Source: Colwellia sp. 39_35_sub15_T18 (GTDB lineage: Bacteria > Pseudomonadota > Gammaproteobacteria > Enterobacterales > Alteromonadaceae). From it: DNA of 51,375 bases. Where the stretch lies: NCBI GenBank assembly GCA_002162675.1, contig MAAE01000031.1, positions 1 through 51,375 of the forward strand. Reading direction: 5' to 3'. Below the pieces are notes generated by a model that had not been told where the DNA came from, made no database searches, and worked only from the letters and a program-made list of their open reading frames with translations. How positions within the stretch are numbered: the first letter of the stretch is position 1; every line of letters starts with the position of its first letter. Below are positions 33,483 to 42,612 of this stretch, piece by piece. The position numbers and the translations under genes are program-made.

Positions 33483-34942
33483 AAGTTATCTCCTACATAT
33501 TTCTTCGTCATAATTCGTGGCAGTCGAGTTATGACTGGACTTGAAGTGATTAATTCTAGTTGATACCTTGCACGGATCGATGTATCTGTTAATTCTGAGA
33601 ATAAAGCTAATCCACAACCTAAACATATACCACCAATAACGCCGGCAAATAAAAAAATAGAAATTGGAAAGTTTGTCGGAGCGGTAGGTTGGTATGGTTC
33701 ATCGATTATTTTTATTCTTTCTGGTTGTTCAAATTTACCAAGTGCACCAGTTATTTTTGCTTTTTCATAGCGGTATAGTAAATCACTGTATAAACCACGT
33801 TTAACCTTAAGATCTCTCTCTAGTGTTAATAACTTCCTTTCCATTTCAGCTGTTCCGGCAAGCGATGCTTTTAATGTCTTAGCTTGCTTTTCAATAGAGT
33901 TGATCTCCTCTTTGATTTTCTCTACATGGCTGTCTGCGAGTTGTAATTCTTGCAATTGTGAGACTAATAATAGATTTTGACTATTATCAATTTCACCCTC
34001 TTGCATACTACTCGCAATCTCCCATAAACGATTTAGGTCAACTTCAGTTATCTTGTATGACGCTTTACTTTGAGATTCTCGTTCGTTCTCAAGCTGTGAT
34101 AATTTTCTAAGTGATGTTTCAACTTTACTATGTTGATCTGTATAACGTGAGCGTAAAATAGCCAGCTCACTTTTAGTTTTTACTATGCTTTGTTCTATTT
34201 CACTCATCACAGGGTCAACTTGAGCGAGCCTAGTACGAATGGTTCTTTTAGCAGCAATAGCACCCGACAATTCGATTTTTTTCTGTTCGAGTAAAATGCT
34301 TAATTGACTGACACGATTGCTATTTGTGCTATAAAGTCTAGGCAAGTGTTCAGCATTATACTGTTTGAAATTAGCTAACCTAAATTCTGATTCTTGTAAA
34401 TCAGCTGTTTTTAATGTTAATTGGGTTGTTAAAAATGATTCAGATGCATCAATTGCTGACAATTCTGGAGCCAAAAGTTTTTCCAAAAACCTTTCCCTAA
34501 CCGCTAAGAGCACATTAACGATATTTTCGGGTGAGTCAGTCTGGTAAATAAGTTTTACGAGATCTTTACCTATTAACTTGACCTTAAGTGCCGCAGATAA
34601 TTCTTTAACTAATTGGTCTTTTTGAAAATCTGTAGACTCCTCATTAATTAGTGCTAAATCTTGCGCGACATTAATTAGCGTATGTCGGCTATGGAGTAAA
34701 GTATCTAGGGTGGTCATTCTGTTTTCTAAATCAGTTGATACAGATAAGTCTTCAAGAAAAGGATTCATTTTGGCACTTTCTTGTACTAATATTGTGGTGT
34801 AAGCTTGCCAAGTCCTAGGAGCGATAAAGCAAATGATTACAGCAATAATCGGCAATACTATTACTGGAAATAAGATTAAATATCTATGTCGCCAAACCGC
34901 TGCTAAAAAGAGGTGAATATTTATGATTACTGATGTGTTCAT
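33479..34942 (-). CDS. Wzz/GNVR-type chain-length regulator, SypO-like
   Basis: I start it at the ATG 34942 (487 residues); a GTG three codons earlier overlaps the previous gene. A membrane segment near residues 25-45 (LILFPVIVLPIIAVIICFIA) opens the Wzz domain, a long periplasmic coiled coil fills the middle, then the GNVR stretch and a second membrane segment (NFPISIFLFAGVIGGICLGCGLALF) close it. There is no cytoplasmic kinase domain, so the partner ATPase is the separate CpsD-like protein. It sets polymer length and links Wzy to export. Confidence 0.9.
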   Translation of the reverse strand: MNTSVIINIHLFLAAVWRHRYLILFPVIVLPIIAVIICFIAPRTWQAYTTILVQESAKMNPFLEDLSVSTDLENRMTTLDTLLHSRHTLINVAQDLALINEESTDFQKDQLVKELSAALKVKLIGKDLVKLIYQTDSPENIVNVLLAVRERFLEKLLAPELSAIDASESFLTTQLTLKTADLQESEFRLANFKQYNAEHLPRLYSTNSNRVSQLSILLEQKKIELSGAIAAKRTIRTRLAQVDPVMSEIEQSIVKTKSELAILRSRYTDQHSKVETSLRKLSQLENERESQSKASYKITEVDLNRLWEIASSMQEGEIDNSQNLLLVSQLQELQLADSHVEKIKEEINSIEKQAKTLKASLAGTAEMERKLLTLERDLKVKRGLYSDLLYRYEKAKITGALGKFEQPERIKIIDEPYQPTAPTNFPISIFLFAGVIGGICLGCGLALFSELTDTSIRARYQLELITSSPVITRLPRIMTKKYVGDNL

Positions 34943-34943
34943 C

Positions 34944-35402
34944 TTATGCACCTATAACTAAGTTAATGGTGTCAGTTGACAATTTAGGAGAAAATTTAAT
35001 AGTTACTTTATTATTAAAGTGACTAATATATAGTCGCAGTACCTTGGCCCGTGTCATCGAAAGCGCCAGTTGGTCGAGTTTATTTGTCCCTTTAGCAAGT
35101 GCAATTGTAATAGTAATATTTTGGTTTTGTTTGGCTACTAGACTGGTGAGTTTTGTTTTATCATTGTAATTTAATTCTGTATTATTCACTTTATAAGTAA
35201 AAGTGTGATGTTGTTCTGCTACTTTCTTTGAAATAAGTAAAGCATGGATGCTCGTCAATACACGCTTATTTACCGTTTTATTGTTTTCGACGTTATCTTC
35301 TTGTTCGATTAATGCTAATGACTCATATATCGATGTAGAAACACAACCTGTACAAATAAAAATAATCATAATAAAAATGCAGTATAATGAAGTTTGTTTC
35401 AT
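34944..35402 (-). CDS. Lipoprotein of unknown function, SypP-like position
   Basis: The lipoprotein signal peptide is clear (IFIMIIFICTGC, Cys 20 lipidated). The mature part is about 130 residues; its C-terminal half (ITITIALAKGTN, SMTRAKVLRLYISHF) faintly recalls an OmpA-like fold, but the key Asp/Arg residues are not evident. It heads the Wzz operon, one base before the Wzz start. V. fischeri has an uncharacterised gene, sypP, next to sypO; equivalence is positional only. Confidence 0.7.
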   Translation of the reverse strand: MKQTSLYCIFIMIIFICTGCVSTSIYESLALIEQEDNVENNKTVNKRVLTSIHALLISKKVAEQHHTFTYKVNNTELNYNDKTKLTSLVAKQNQNITITIALAKGTNKLDQLALSMTRAKVLRLYISHFNNKVTIKFSPKLSTDTINLVIGA

Positions 35403-35715
35403 GTCTAAATGCCTTTTTTTCTAATACTACAGTAGTAATATCAATTTACATGCCAAATCATTTGTCATTGTTTTTTAAGACGTTTTATTGTGTTTTTTTT
35501 TATTTGCCGAAATTAGATGGTTTTTTTCTCGTTATGCATTTCAAAATGCAAGTCATAACAGTTCCATTAATAATAGTTTCATTTTTAATATTGGCTGTAT
35601 TTTTACTTGAAAGTTAGTTTAGGTTGATAGTTATTTGAAAGTAAAAACCTTCTAATTAATAACTAAGTAGTTGGTTTTTACAGTTTTGTGGAAGAGGAGT
35701 GATGCTAATTGCTAT
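35403..35715. other. Intergenic region before the Wzz operon
   Basis: No convincing gene. A + strand frame (35387-35617) is hydrophobic and low in complexity and I do not accept it. A TACTAC-A-GTAGTA palindrome at 35425-35437 lies 23 bases upstream of the lipoprotein start and could be an operator. I found no -24/-12 promoter here, unlike the other operons. Confidence 0.5.
35641..35681 (-). terminator. Possible hairpin after the lipoprotein gene at 35716
   Basis: GTAAAAACC at 35641-35649 pairs with GGTTTTTAC at 35673-35681, leaving a 23-base loop. It follows the stop of the minus-strand gene at 35716. The long loop and low GC make it a weak terminator candidate. Confidence 0.35.
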
Positions 35716-36198
35716 TCAAATAGTTATTTTCCATCTTTTACCTGATTTGGATATATCCCAGTAAATATTTATTGGTTTTGCGCTATTTTCAATAGGCCAA
35801 ATTTGAGCTAATAACCGGAATTCAGCCGTACTTAAGGATAAATTGAATAGTTGCTCTTGAGTTGTAAGTAATGTCCTTAACTTACAACTGTCATAATTTA
35901 TTTTAACCTTATTATTTTCATCAGAGAAATCGGTGCATATATTTATAAAGTAACTGACGGCGGTTGATGGAGAAATGGGTAGTGTAACTTCCAAATTAGC
36001 ATCTGATATAAAATCAAAATCTGGGGTACTCATTAAATCGCTTGTGGCGATAGTGTTTTGTGTTGATATTTCAATTGGGGAAGGGCTTTCAACCGATTCT
36101 GTTGATGAATTATTTCCTTTTTCATCACCTCCACCGCAACCCGTAATTAATATAGTTATGTTTAACATTATGAGTGTAATTAAATTGTTCTTCATCAC
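35716..36198 (-). CDS. Small lipoprotein, 160 aa
   Basis: A lipoprotein signal peptide (LITLIMLNITILITGCGGG) is followed by a low-complexity Gly/Ser/Glu linker and about 120 residues of mature protein, with two cysteines that may pair (near NICTDF and DSCKLR). The C-terminus ends IYWDISKSGKRWKITI. I do not recognise the family. It lies 29 bases downstream of the LruC-type gene on the same strand and is probably co-transcribed with it, hence part of the biofilm regulon. Confidence 0.7.
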   Translation of the reverse strand: MMKNNLITLIMLNITILITGCGGGDEKGNNSSTESVESPSPIEISTQNTIATSDLMSTPDFDFISDANLEVTLPISPSTAVSYFINICTDFSDENNKVKINYDSCKLRTLLTTQEQLFNLSLSTAEFRLLAQIWPIENSAKPINIYWDISKSGKRWKITI

Positions 36199-36227
36199 TT
36201 CTACTCCCTTATATCGCTATTTTGGTA

Positions 36228-38315
36228 TTAATAAAGTTTTGAATTAACTGCATTATTTTGAGAGAACCAGCTGGTTTCTTTATTACCATTGCTTTCTACA
36301 AATAATTGAAAGTTAGGATATGCTTGTAATATGTCAACCATTTCACGGGGATGTTTCCACTCCTCTAGAGAGCCTGGATTTATAGCTAACGCCCAAGGTA
36401 AACCATTACTATTTTGATAGTTATAATTAACCGAAATTTGAGTTTTATCGTCAGCTACACCGAACATATTATAATCAGCTTTAGACGTTGGTATTTTGTT
36501 TTTTAGATGGATTTCTAGAGCTCTACCAGGGTGATAAAATAGATCACCATGATAGGTAGCTTCTTTGGCAAATATAAATGGGTTATAAGGTGCTTCAGGA
36601 AACTGAACTAATGATATGGGGTTAATAAACGGCACTGTTACGCTGAAGTTCATTTGAGATGCATTACTGCAATTTGCTTCTGTTTTATAATAAGAACAAC
36701 TTTCATTTAGTTGAATATGACTACGTAAATCATCAGTGATTTTAATTACTAAATATTGTGTATCTTCTTCTATTGCATTAGTTTCTTGTAAAACACCATT
36801 GATTTCAAAACGTACTAGATCTCTATTTACATTACTAGGTAGGATATTGTCTAATTGGATAGCAAATCCATTGTGATAAGAGGCGCCTAGTGCTTTTAAT
36901 TCACCTTGAAATTCAATTTGTTTTACTTCGAATGCATCGTTTAATAATAATGAAGAGTTCTGTAACATAACAACATCATTCATATCGTAATCACCTTGTT
37001 CCGGCCAGCTATCTTCAAAGGCAATGTAGTACGGTGTATCTTGAATTTGGCTATTACCAGAGTTAGTTACTAGTACTCTATAATCTTCAACTTCACCATC
37101 AGGGACACCACCACTAGCGACTATTGAAGCTATTGAAGTGAATCTAGCTCTTGTCCAAGTAAAACCATTTAAAGCACTTACTGGTGTATTGACAAGGAAC
37201 ACTTCGGTTGTATTATCCATATATTTATCTGAAATTAATTTTTCTTCTTGTGAAAACTTACCATCACGATCCCAGTCACCCCATATATTTATGTAGCCAG
37301 CACCTGTAGCTTTTACTTGAATGAGACTGTCACTGCCTGCTAATAAAGGTGTTAAATAAATAATACCGTCATCTTGGTCTACTTTAGGGTAGACATTAGC
37401 ATTATGCTCAGTGGTTATATTATTGCCTAGATAGACATTGCTGATACCGTGTCTTGCACCATTACTAAAAAGTGTAGTTCCGTAACTGTCTGGAGCATCA
37501 CCATAGTCAGTTGTTGCAGCAATAGATTCATCAATAACAGGGGCAACAGCACAACGTGCACCATCGTTTTGTGACGCGTTAGGGCCGTAGGCAAAAAATG
37601 TCGCTTTTGGGGTTACATCATCAATGTTAATAATAAAGACAAAACCATCATTGTTACGACTAATATAGAAATTGCCCTCAACATCAAAGTAAACGGCGCC
37701 AAAGGTACCTGATTCCCCTACATTACCTAAGGCAGTTAAGTTACCGTTAGTGACGTTTATTTGATAAAGTTGCCCATTTTTATCTACAGTGTAAGCAAAA
37801 CCATTATCAGGATGAAAAGCAAAATCAAAAATAGGGATCGACAGACTTTGCCCATTAATAATTTTTTTTACTTGTAAATATTCGTTTGACTGTTCATTTA
37901 AGGAAACTTTATATAAACCGTAACTCACACCTTTTTTATAAAAATAATAGCTGTTTTCATTGATTGCGACATCACCAACAAAAAAATTTATTCCAGGGTT
38001 ATTTTCTAGTACAATTGGTGTGGCTTGATAGTCATCCCCAATACGAACTAAAGTGCCCCATTCATATCCCCAACCATAAATGTAATTATCATGAAAATTA
38101 AAGCCGATGGCATTGATTTTATCATTAGTGCCTAAATTGTCTGATAATAAAGAGTACTCTCCCGTAACTAGGTTTACGCCATAAAGTTGTGCAACTGTTT
38201 GTTGCATTAAAAATGCATTTGAAGGACAACTCTCGAAAGGACTCGCATTCAAAGATACTTGAAAAATTATTAAATAAGCGAAAAAGCAACGTTGAAGGTT
38301 TTTTAAATACCACAT
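36228..38315 (-). CDS. Secreted LruC-domain protein with GEVED domain
   Basis: I set the start at the ATG 38315 (695 residues), because AGGAG lies eight bases before it and the sigma-54 promoter's predicted start falls between it and the earlier ATG at 38333. A signal peptide precedes the mature N-terminus (CFFAYLIIFQVSLNA). Next is a beta-propeller-like region (LYGVNLVTGEYSLL, INAIGFNFHDNYIYGWG), a GEVED domain (YINIWGDWDRDGKFSQEE; GGVPDGEVEDYRVLV) and the LruC/DUF4842 domain (FEDSWPEQGDYDMNDVV). The DWDRDG and GDYDMND stretches look like Ca2+ sites. It is probably an exported matrix or surface protein. Confidence 0.88.
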   Translation of the reverse strand: MWYLKNLQRCFFAYLIIFQVSLNASPFESCPSNAFLMQQTVAQLYGVNLVTGEYSLLSDNLGTNDKINAIGFNFHDNYIYGWGYEWGTLVRIGDDYQATPIVLENNPGINFFVGDVAINENSYYFYKKGVSYGLYKVSLNEQSNEYLQVKKIINGQSLSIPIFDFAFHPDNGFAYTVDKNGQLYQINVTNGNLTALGNVGESGTFGAVYFDVEGNFYISRNNDGFVFIINIDDVTPKATFFAYGPNASQNDGARCAVAPVIDESIAATTDYGDAPDSYGTTLFSNGARHGISNVYLGNNITTEHNANVYPKVDQDDGIIYLTPLLAGSDSLIQVKATGAGYINIWGDWDRDGKFSQEEKLISDKYMDNTTEVFLVNTPVSALNGFTWTRARFTSIASIVASGGVPDGEVEDYRVLVTNSGNSQIQDTPYYIAFEDSWPEQGDYDMNDVVMLQNSSLLLNDAFEVKQIEFQGELKALGASYHNGFAIQLDNILPSNVNRDLVRFEINGVLQETNAIEEDTQYLVIKITDDLRSHIQLNESCSYYKTEANCSNASQMNFSVTVPFINPISLVQFPEAPYNPFIFAKEATYHGDLFYHPGRALEIHLKNKIPTSKADYNMFGVADDKTQISVNYNYQNSNGLPWALAINPGSLEEWKHPREMVDILQAYPNFQLFVESNGNKETSWFSQNNAVNSKLY

Positions 38316-38348
38316 ACAAATAACTCCTGACATGTTTATTAGTTATAT

Positions 38349-38364
38349 AGCAAGGAGTGTTCCT
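38349..38364 (-). promoter_or_regulatory. Sigma-54 promoter of the LruC gene
   Basis: Minus strand AGGAACACTCCTTGCT: GG, AC and TTGCT all in register with TGGCACG-N4-TTGCT, with the -24 T and C altered. The predicted start near 38338 agrees with the choice of ATG 38315. Confidence 0.6.
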
Positions 38365-38414
38365 TTTTATATTTTCTTTATAATCATATGGTTATTGTGG
38401 GAAGGGAAGACGTT

Positions 38415-38429
38415 GTCGCATATTGCAAA
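38415..38429 (+). promoter_or_regulatory. Candidate SypG-like activator site before the LruC gene
   Basis: GTCGCA-TAT-TGC-AAA, 51 bp upstream of the -24 element. An ATTGC-AAA-GCAAT palindrome (38422-38434) overlaps it. Confidence 0.55.
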
Positions 38430-38453
38430 GCAATAATGATATCAGGAATAGAA

Positions 38454-40259
38454 TTATTTTAATTTGGTAGGAATATAAACAGAAAAGCAACTACCTTTAT
38501 TTTCTTCTGATATGACCTCTATTCTGCCGTTATGTTGTTCAATAATTCCATGACTGATTGATAAGCCAAGACCTGTACCTTCACCTACCGGTTTAGATGT
38601 GAAGAAAGGGGTAAAAATATAGGGTAATACGTTAGCTGCAATGCCACTACCGTTATCTTTAATCTCTATAACAATATAGAGATCTTTTTGAAATGTTCTG
38701 ATAAAAATATCCCCCTTATTTGTTATTGATTGTCCAGCATTCATTAACAAGTTCATAAATACTTGATTTAATTTACTCGGAAACGCATAAATATTTGGTA
38801 AAGGCGCTAAATCGATATGTAATTTACAAGTATATTTAAGTTCATTTGATACCATATTTATAGTGGCAGTAAGTCCTTCGTTGATATCAGTTAAAGTTTT
38901 AGTCTCTTGCTCTGTTCTCGCAAAAGTTTTTAAATTACTCACTATTTCAGTAATTTTTTTAGTTCCCTCAATACTGTTATCTAAAAGAGGTTTACTATCG
39001 TCTATAATAAATTGAATATCGTATTTTTTGGCAATTGATTGCAGAAGGTATTGTTGTACTTGAGAAGTAAATTGACCTTCAATTTCATGGCGATAAGCTT
39101 CTATATCATCTAAGTAACCTTTCAGTATCTCTAAGTTACTTTTCACGAAACTTATCGGGTTATTAATTTCATGAGCTACCCCAGCAGATAACATACCAAT
39201 ACTGGCTAGTTTTTCAGATTGTATTAATTGAGATTCACTTAGTATTAAGTTTTCATTAGCTTTGGATAATTTGTCATAGCTTTTCTTTAGTGCTTGTTCT
39301 CTTCGATGAACCTTTTTTGTCATTTGATTAAACTTTACAAATAATTCGTCTAACTCTTTAATCCTTAAGTTTTCTTGTAGCTTAGTATATTCACTCCCTT
39401 TATCAAGCTCTCCAGTCGCTTGAGATAAAAGTAATAGCGGTTTAACAAAGTAACGATAACCATAAAAATAGGCTAACGTGCTGATCAGAATAAGTGCGAG
39501 AATAATGAGGGAACTAAATTTCAAAGCAGCACTATAAAGTTCTTGATTCATTACAGAATTGTCAAATGTAAATTTAAATGCAACAGACATATGTTGCCAA
39601 TTGATAACATAGCTTTGCCCCTCTAAATGTTGGCCAAAACGTATGATTAGTTTTTCTTTGTGGTGTACTTCAATCATTAAGCCGTTTAATTGTTCTTTTG
39701 AATGCTTTGTTTCGTCTATTTCTTTTATTGGGAGCAAAGTTACCCAAAATCCTTCGGTAGACTTGTTATAACGAATAGTCATTGCCATAACCCAAAAATA
39801 TTGCCCATTTAATTGTTCAACACCTAAATAATTATCTTCGTCCTGTAAGATTAGATTATTCAGCCAAGGTTTCACCTTATAATCAGGAACATCGCTATTT
39901 ATACTGGAATAAAGATGATTTCCTTCAAAATCTAAAAGTGTTTGCTGATAGCGTTCACCTAAAAGAGTAATATCGGCCATAAAATCCTTTAATTTACTAA
40001 TATTAGCTTCTGGCTGCATAGCCGCTTGCAACATCATTGGGAAGTTAGCTTGTTCGGTGAGTAGGGTTAACCTATGTTGAAAAAACAAGTGATAACTATT
40101 GATGATAGTATTGGTTTCTCTTTTGATAAGCTGTGTTTGCTGTTTATTTTCTGTATCTACAATATGATTAATTACTAATACAGTGGAAAAAGCAGCAAGC
40201 ACAAAACTGCTAACAAAAACAAAGCTGGCAAGTGCGAATGAAATACTGGTTTTTTTCAT
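38454..40259 (-). CDS. Membrane sensor histidine kinase
   Basis: Layout of the 601 residues: membrane segment 9-31, periplasmic sensor about 35-245, second segment 248-266 (SLIILALILISTLAYFYGY), HAMP-like linker, coiled coil to 350, HisKA with phospho-His 363 (LSAGVAHEINNP) and HATPase with NAGQS, DNGSGI and GEGTGLGLSISHGI. The kinase core is close in sequence to the H-NOX-linked kinase at 41.7 kb. It follows the periplasmic binding protein gene by 31 bases, so the two probably form a ligand-sensing pair. It has no receiver or HPt domain. Its likely partners are the receiver of the SypG-like regulator or of the protein at 43.2 kb. Confidence 0.92.
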   Translation of the reverse strand: MKKTSISFALASFVFVSSFVLAAFSTVLVINHIVDTENKQQTQLIKRETNTIINSYHLFFQHRLTLLTEQANFPMMLQAAMQPEANISKLKDFMADITLLGERYQQTLLDFEGNHLYSSINSDVPDYKVKPWLNNLILQDEDNYLGVEQLNGQYFWVMAMTIRYNKSTEGFWVTLLPIKEIDETKHSKEQLNGLMIEVHHKEKLIIRFGQHLEGQSYVINWQHMSVAFKFTFDNSVMNQELYSAALKFSSLIILALILISTLAYFYGYRYFVKPLLLLSQATGELDKGSEYTKLQENLRIKELDELFVKFNQMTKKVHRREQALKKSYDKLSKANENLILSESQLIQSEKLASIGMLSAGVAHEINNPISFVKSNLEILKGYLDDIEAYRHEIEGQFTSQVQQYLLQSIAKKYDIQFIIDDSKPLLDNSIEGTKKITEIVSNLKTFARTEQETKTLTDINEGLTATINMVSNELKYTCKLHIDLAPLPNIYAFPSKLNQVFMNLLMNAGQSITNKGDIFIRTFQKDLYIVIEIKDNGSGIAANVLPYIFTPFFTSKPVGEGTGLGLSISHGIIEQHNGRIEVISEENKGSCFSVYIPTKLK

Positions 40260-40290
40260 AATGTCATTAAATATTGCTTTATAGTAGGTA

Positions 40291-41529
40291 TTATTTTTTT
40301 AATAATACGATGTTATTGTTGTCGTTATAATATGCCATTACATAATCGGCAATAGATAGAGCTTCATGTGCGTTGGCATTACTTGCTGAGTATTGAGAAA
40401 AAGGCTTGTCATAGGTTTTAATTAAACCTTTAACGGGGTTTTGTAAATTTTCTAAAGCTTCTTTTATTGCTTGACTATCGCGTTCCCTATCACCACTTAA
40501 GGACGCACTTTTTATTGCCTCAATCAATATTTTGGTTAAATCATACGCATGGATAAAACCGGTTTGTGCTTTTATGTCTGAGGGGCTTTTTATCATTGAA
40601 TATCGAGAGGAGGCTTGTTTGAAAACTTGCTTTGCTAACGCTGTCTTTGGCTGAGTTAAAAATGAAAATCGAGTTTGAATAAATTGCAAGTCTATATTTT
40701 CTCTTTGTTTTACACTAATTGTTTCTGCAAAATTTCCTCCAGTTATTCCCCAGTGACTTCTAATTGGTAGTATTATATCACTCTCCAACTCAGCCATTGC
40801 TTTTATGAATACTTTTCCTTCATTGGCATTACCAACAAAAAAAATTACGTCACTATTATCTAATTTTGCTTCTCGTAACAACAATTTGGCTTGATTAATA
40901 CCTAGCCCCCAATTAAACCATTTTATATTACTAGGCTTAATGTTTTTTTGTTGTAGCGCTTGAGTCATGGTATGCTCATTCGAGCGCCCCCAGCCTGTAT
41001 TTTCTAACAAAAGTAAAGGTTTTTTAAACCCTTCCTTCAAAGCCTGCTCGGTAATAAAAGTACCGGCGTTACTGTCATCAATTGATAATCTGAATATCCA
41101 GTTTTCATCATCGCCACTGCGAGTAATTGGTCCGGCAGCGGCCCAAGGAACTAGCATCAATATATTGTTGCGATTAATAAACTCCTTATTAGCCAGTAAA
41201 GGAGGCGAATGTAAGCCAGAGAAAACTACTAACCCTCGCTGATCAGAAACGAACGCCTCTAAATTACGTTTGCTTCGTAAGGAGTTTCCATGATGGTCTT
41301 TAGTAACTAGCTCAAAAATAAAACTATTTATTTGAAAATTCTCTTCAGCTAGTGCCACTTCAATACCCTGTTTTATTGAGTTACTTGAGGCTTGTGTACT
41401 GGAAAAATCAGCATCTAGGTAAATTCTATATCGCTGCTGGGCAGATATAGGCCAAGAAAAAACAAAAAGTGCGACTAAACAAAAGGCAAATTTACCTTTA
41501 TTGGAAATGTTTAACAGTACCATTAACAT
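40291..41529 (-). CDS. Periplasmic binding protein, ABC type I fold (Peripla_BP_6-like)
   Basis: A signal peptide (FAFCLVALFVFSWPISAQQ) precedes a 385-residue periplasmic binding domain of the branched-chain amino acid/urea receptor type: YLDADFSSTQASSNSIKQGIEVALAEEN, VFSGLHSPPLLA, LMLVPWAAAGPITR and KPLLLLENTGWGRS. No permease or ABC ATPase gene is near. The sensor kinase gene lies directly downstream, so the protein probably presents a small ligand to that kinase rather than feeding a transporter. Ligand unknown. Confidence 0.85.
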   Translation of the reverse strand: MLMVLLNISNKGKFAFCLVALFVFSWPISAQQRYRIYLDADFSSTQASSNSIKQGIEVALAEENFQINSFIFELVTKDHHGNSLRSKRNLEAFVSDQRGLVVFSGLHSPPLLANKEFINRNNILMLVPWAAAGPITRSGDDENWIFRLSIDDSNAGTFITEQALKEGFKKPLLLLENTGWGRSNEHTMTQALQQKNIKPSNIKWFNWGLGINQAKLLLREAKLDNSDVIFFVGNANEGKVFIKAMAELESDIILPIRSHWGITGGNFAETISVKQRENIDLQFIQTRFSFLTQPKTALAKQVFKQASSRYSMIKSPSDIKAQTGFIHAYDLTKILIEAIKSASLSGDRERDSQAIKEALENLQNPVKGLIKTYDKPFSQYSASNANAHEALSIADYVMAYYNDNNNIVLLKK

Positions 41530-41673
41530 GAATATCCTTAAATAATAAAAGTTACACTCGATTAAATTCGCATAATTAGTTCTAAGGCTGTAAATATGCT
41601 TTATTTATTCAGATTTTATTGACTTATATATATGTTCAAAATAGCTAATTGTTTTAATCAACGTTAATTATAG

Positions 41674-42612
41674 TTACTCTTCAATAGGAAGCTTAATGAT
41701 GAAACAAGTTCCATCATGTCCATCACTCTGTACTTTTATTGTTCCACCATGTTTTTCAATAATACCGTGGGATACAGACAAACCTAATCCGGTACCTTCC
41801 CCAGCAAGTTTAGTTGTGAAGAAAGGGTCGAATATATTCTGTTGGATGCTTTCGTTAATGCCTTTGCCGTTATCTTTTATTCTGATAATTATATGACGGT
41901 TCTCTTGGTGAGATTTAATACTCAATAATCCATTTTCACTACAGGCATGTGAAGCATTTATAAATAAATTAATAAAGACTTGGATTAGATCTGCTGGCTG
42001 TCCACAAATATTAGCGCAGTCTTCAAGTTCTAAATTAACGTCCATCGAATATTTAAACTCATTGTCTACCACTTTAATACAATCATTAATACATTCATTG
42101 ATACTGCAGGAAATAAACTCGTTGTTGCCTTTATAAGATATTTTTTTCAAATTATTGATTATACTCTTCACTCTATCTAAACCTTCGAGCGAATCACAGA
42201 GTAAACTAGGACAATCCTTAATAATATAGTTTGCATTGATTTGTTTATGTTTTTGACGGTATTTCTTTAATACGAAAGACGGATCTTCTTGAAGGACATT
42301 CGAATTTTGTATGATACTGTCTAAACTAAAATAGTCTATTAAATTTTCTGCTAAGCAAGAGAGGTTGCTATATGAGTAGCCAATAGGATTATTTATTTCA
42401 TGGGCGATACCCGCAGTAATTTTCCCTAATGAGGCCATTTTCTCTGATTGAATGAGTTGTGATTGCGTTAATTTTAGCTCTGAAACAGCACCTTCAAGAT
42501 TCAAAACATTATCGTATAATTCTCGTGTTTTTTTCTCAAGAAGTTTTTCGGCGAGTAATCGGGCACTTTTTTCTCGTTCATAAGCAAGTTTATACGCATT
42601 CTCCTCATTCAT
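41674..42612 (-). CDS. Cytoplasmic histidine kinase paired with H-NOX (HnoK/HahK-like)
   Basis: The 312-residue protein has no sensor domain or membrane segment: a coiled coil (1-58), HisKA with phospho-His 71 (ITAGIAHEINNP) and a HATPase (NASHACSENG, IKDNGKGI, GEGTGLGLSVSHGI). Its start overlaps the H-NOX stop by one base (TAATG), the standard pairing of an H-NOX NO sensor with its kinase. In Shewanella and Vibrio, NO-bound H-NOX inhibits the partner kinase; in V. fischeri the kinase HahK feeds the syp biofilm pathway. Confidence 0.92.
   Translation of the reverse strand: MNEENAYKLAYEREKSARLLAEKLLEKKTRELYDNVLNLEGAVSELKLTQSQLIQSEKMASLGKITAGIAHEINNPIGYSYSNLSCLAENLIDYFSLDSIIQNSNVLQEDPSFVLKKYRQKHKQINANYIIKDCPSLLCDSLEGLDRVKSIINNLKKISYKGNNEFISCSINECINDCIKVVDNEFKYSMDVNLELEDCANICGQPADLIQVFINLFINASHACSENGLLSIKSHQENRHIIIRIKDNGKGINESIQQNIFDPFFTTKLAGEGTGLGLSVSHGIIEKHGGTIKVQSDGHDGTCFIIKLPIEE

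Noticed and set aside
35387..35617. 76-codon + strand frame
   Set aside because: Low-complexity hydrophobic translation of an AT-rich intergenic stretch, no ribosome binding site, overlaps the start of the lipoprotein gene.
12829..38333. Exosortase/PEP-CTERM type polysaccharide locus (PrsR-type regulator)
   Set aside because: No exosortase or PEP-CTERM protein is present. The STAS-OmpA-SLBB-CpsD operon and other genes match the syp type.
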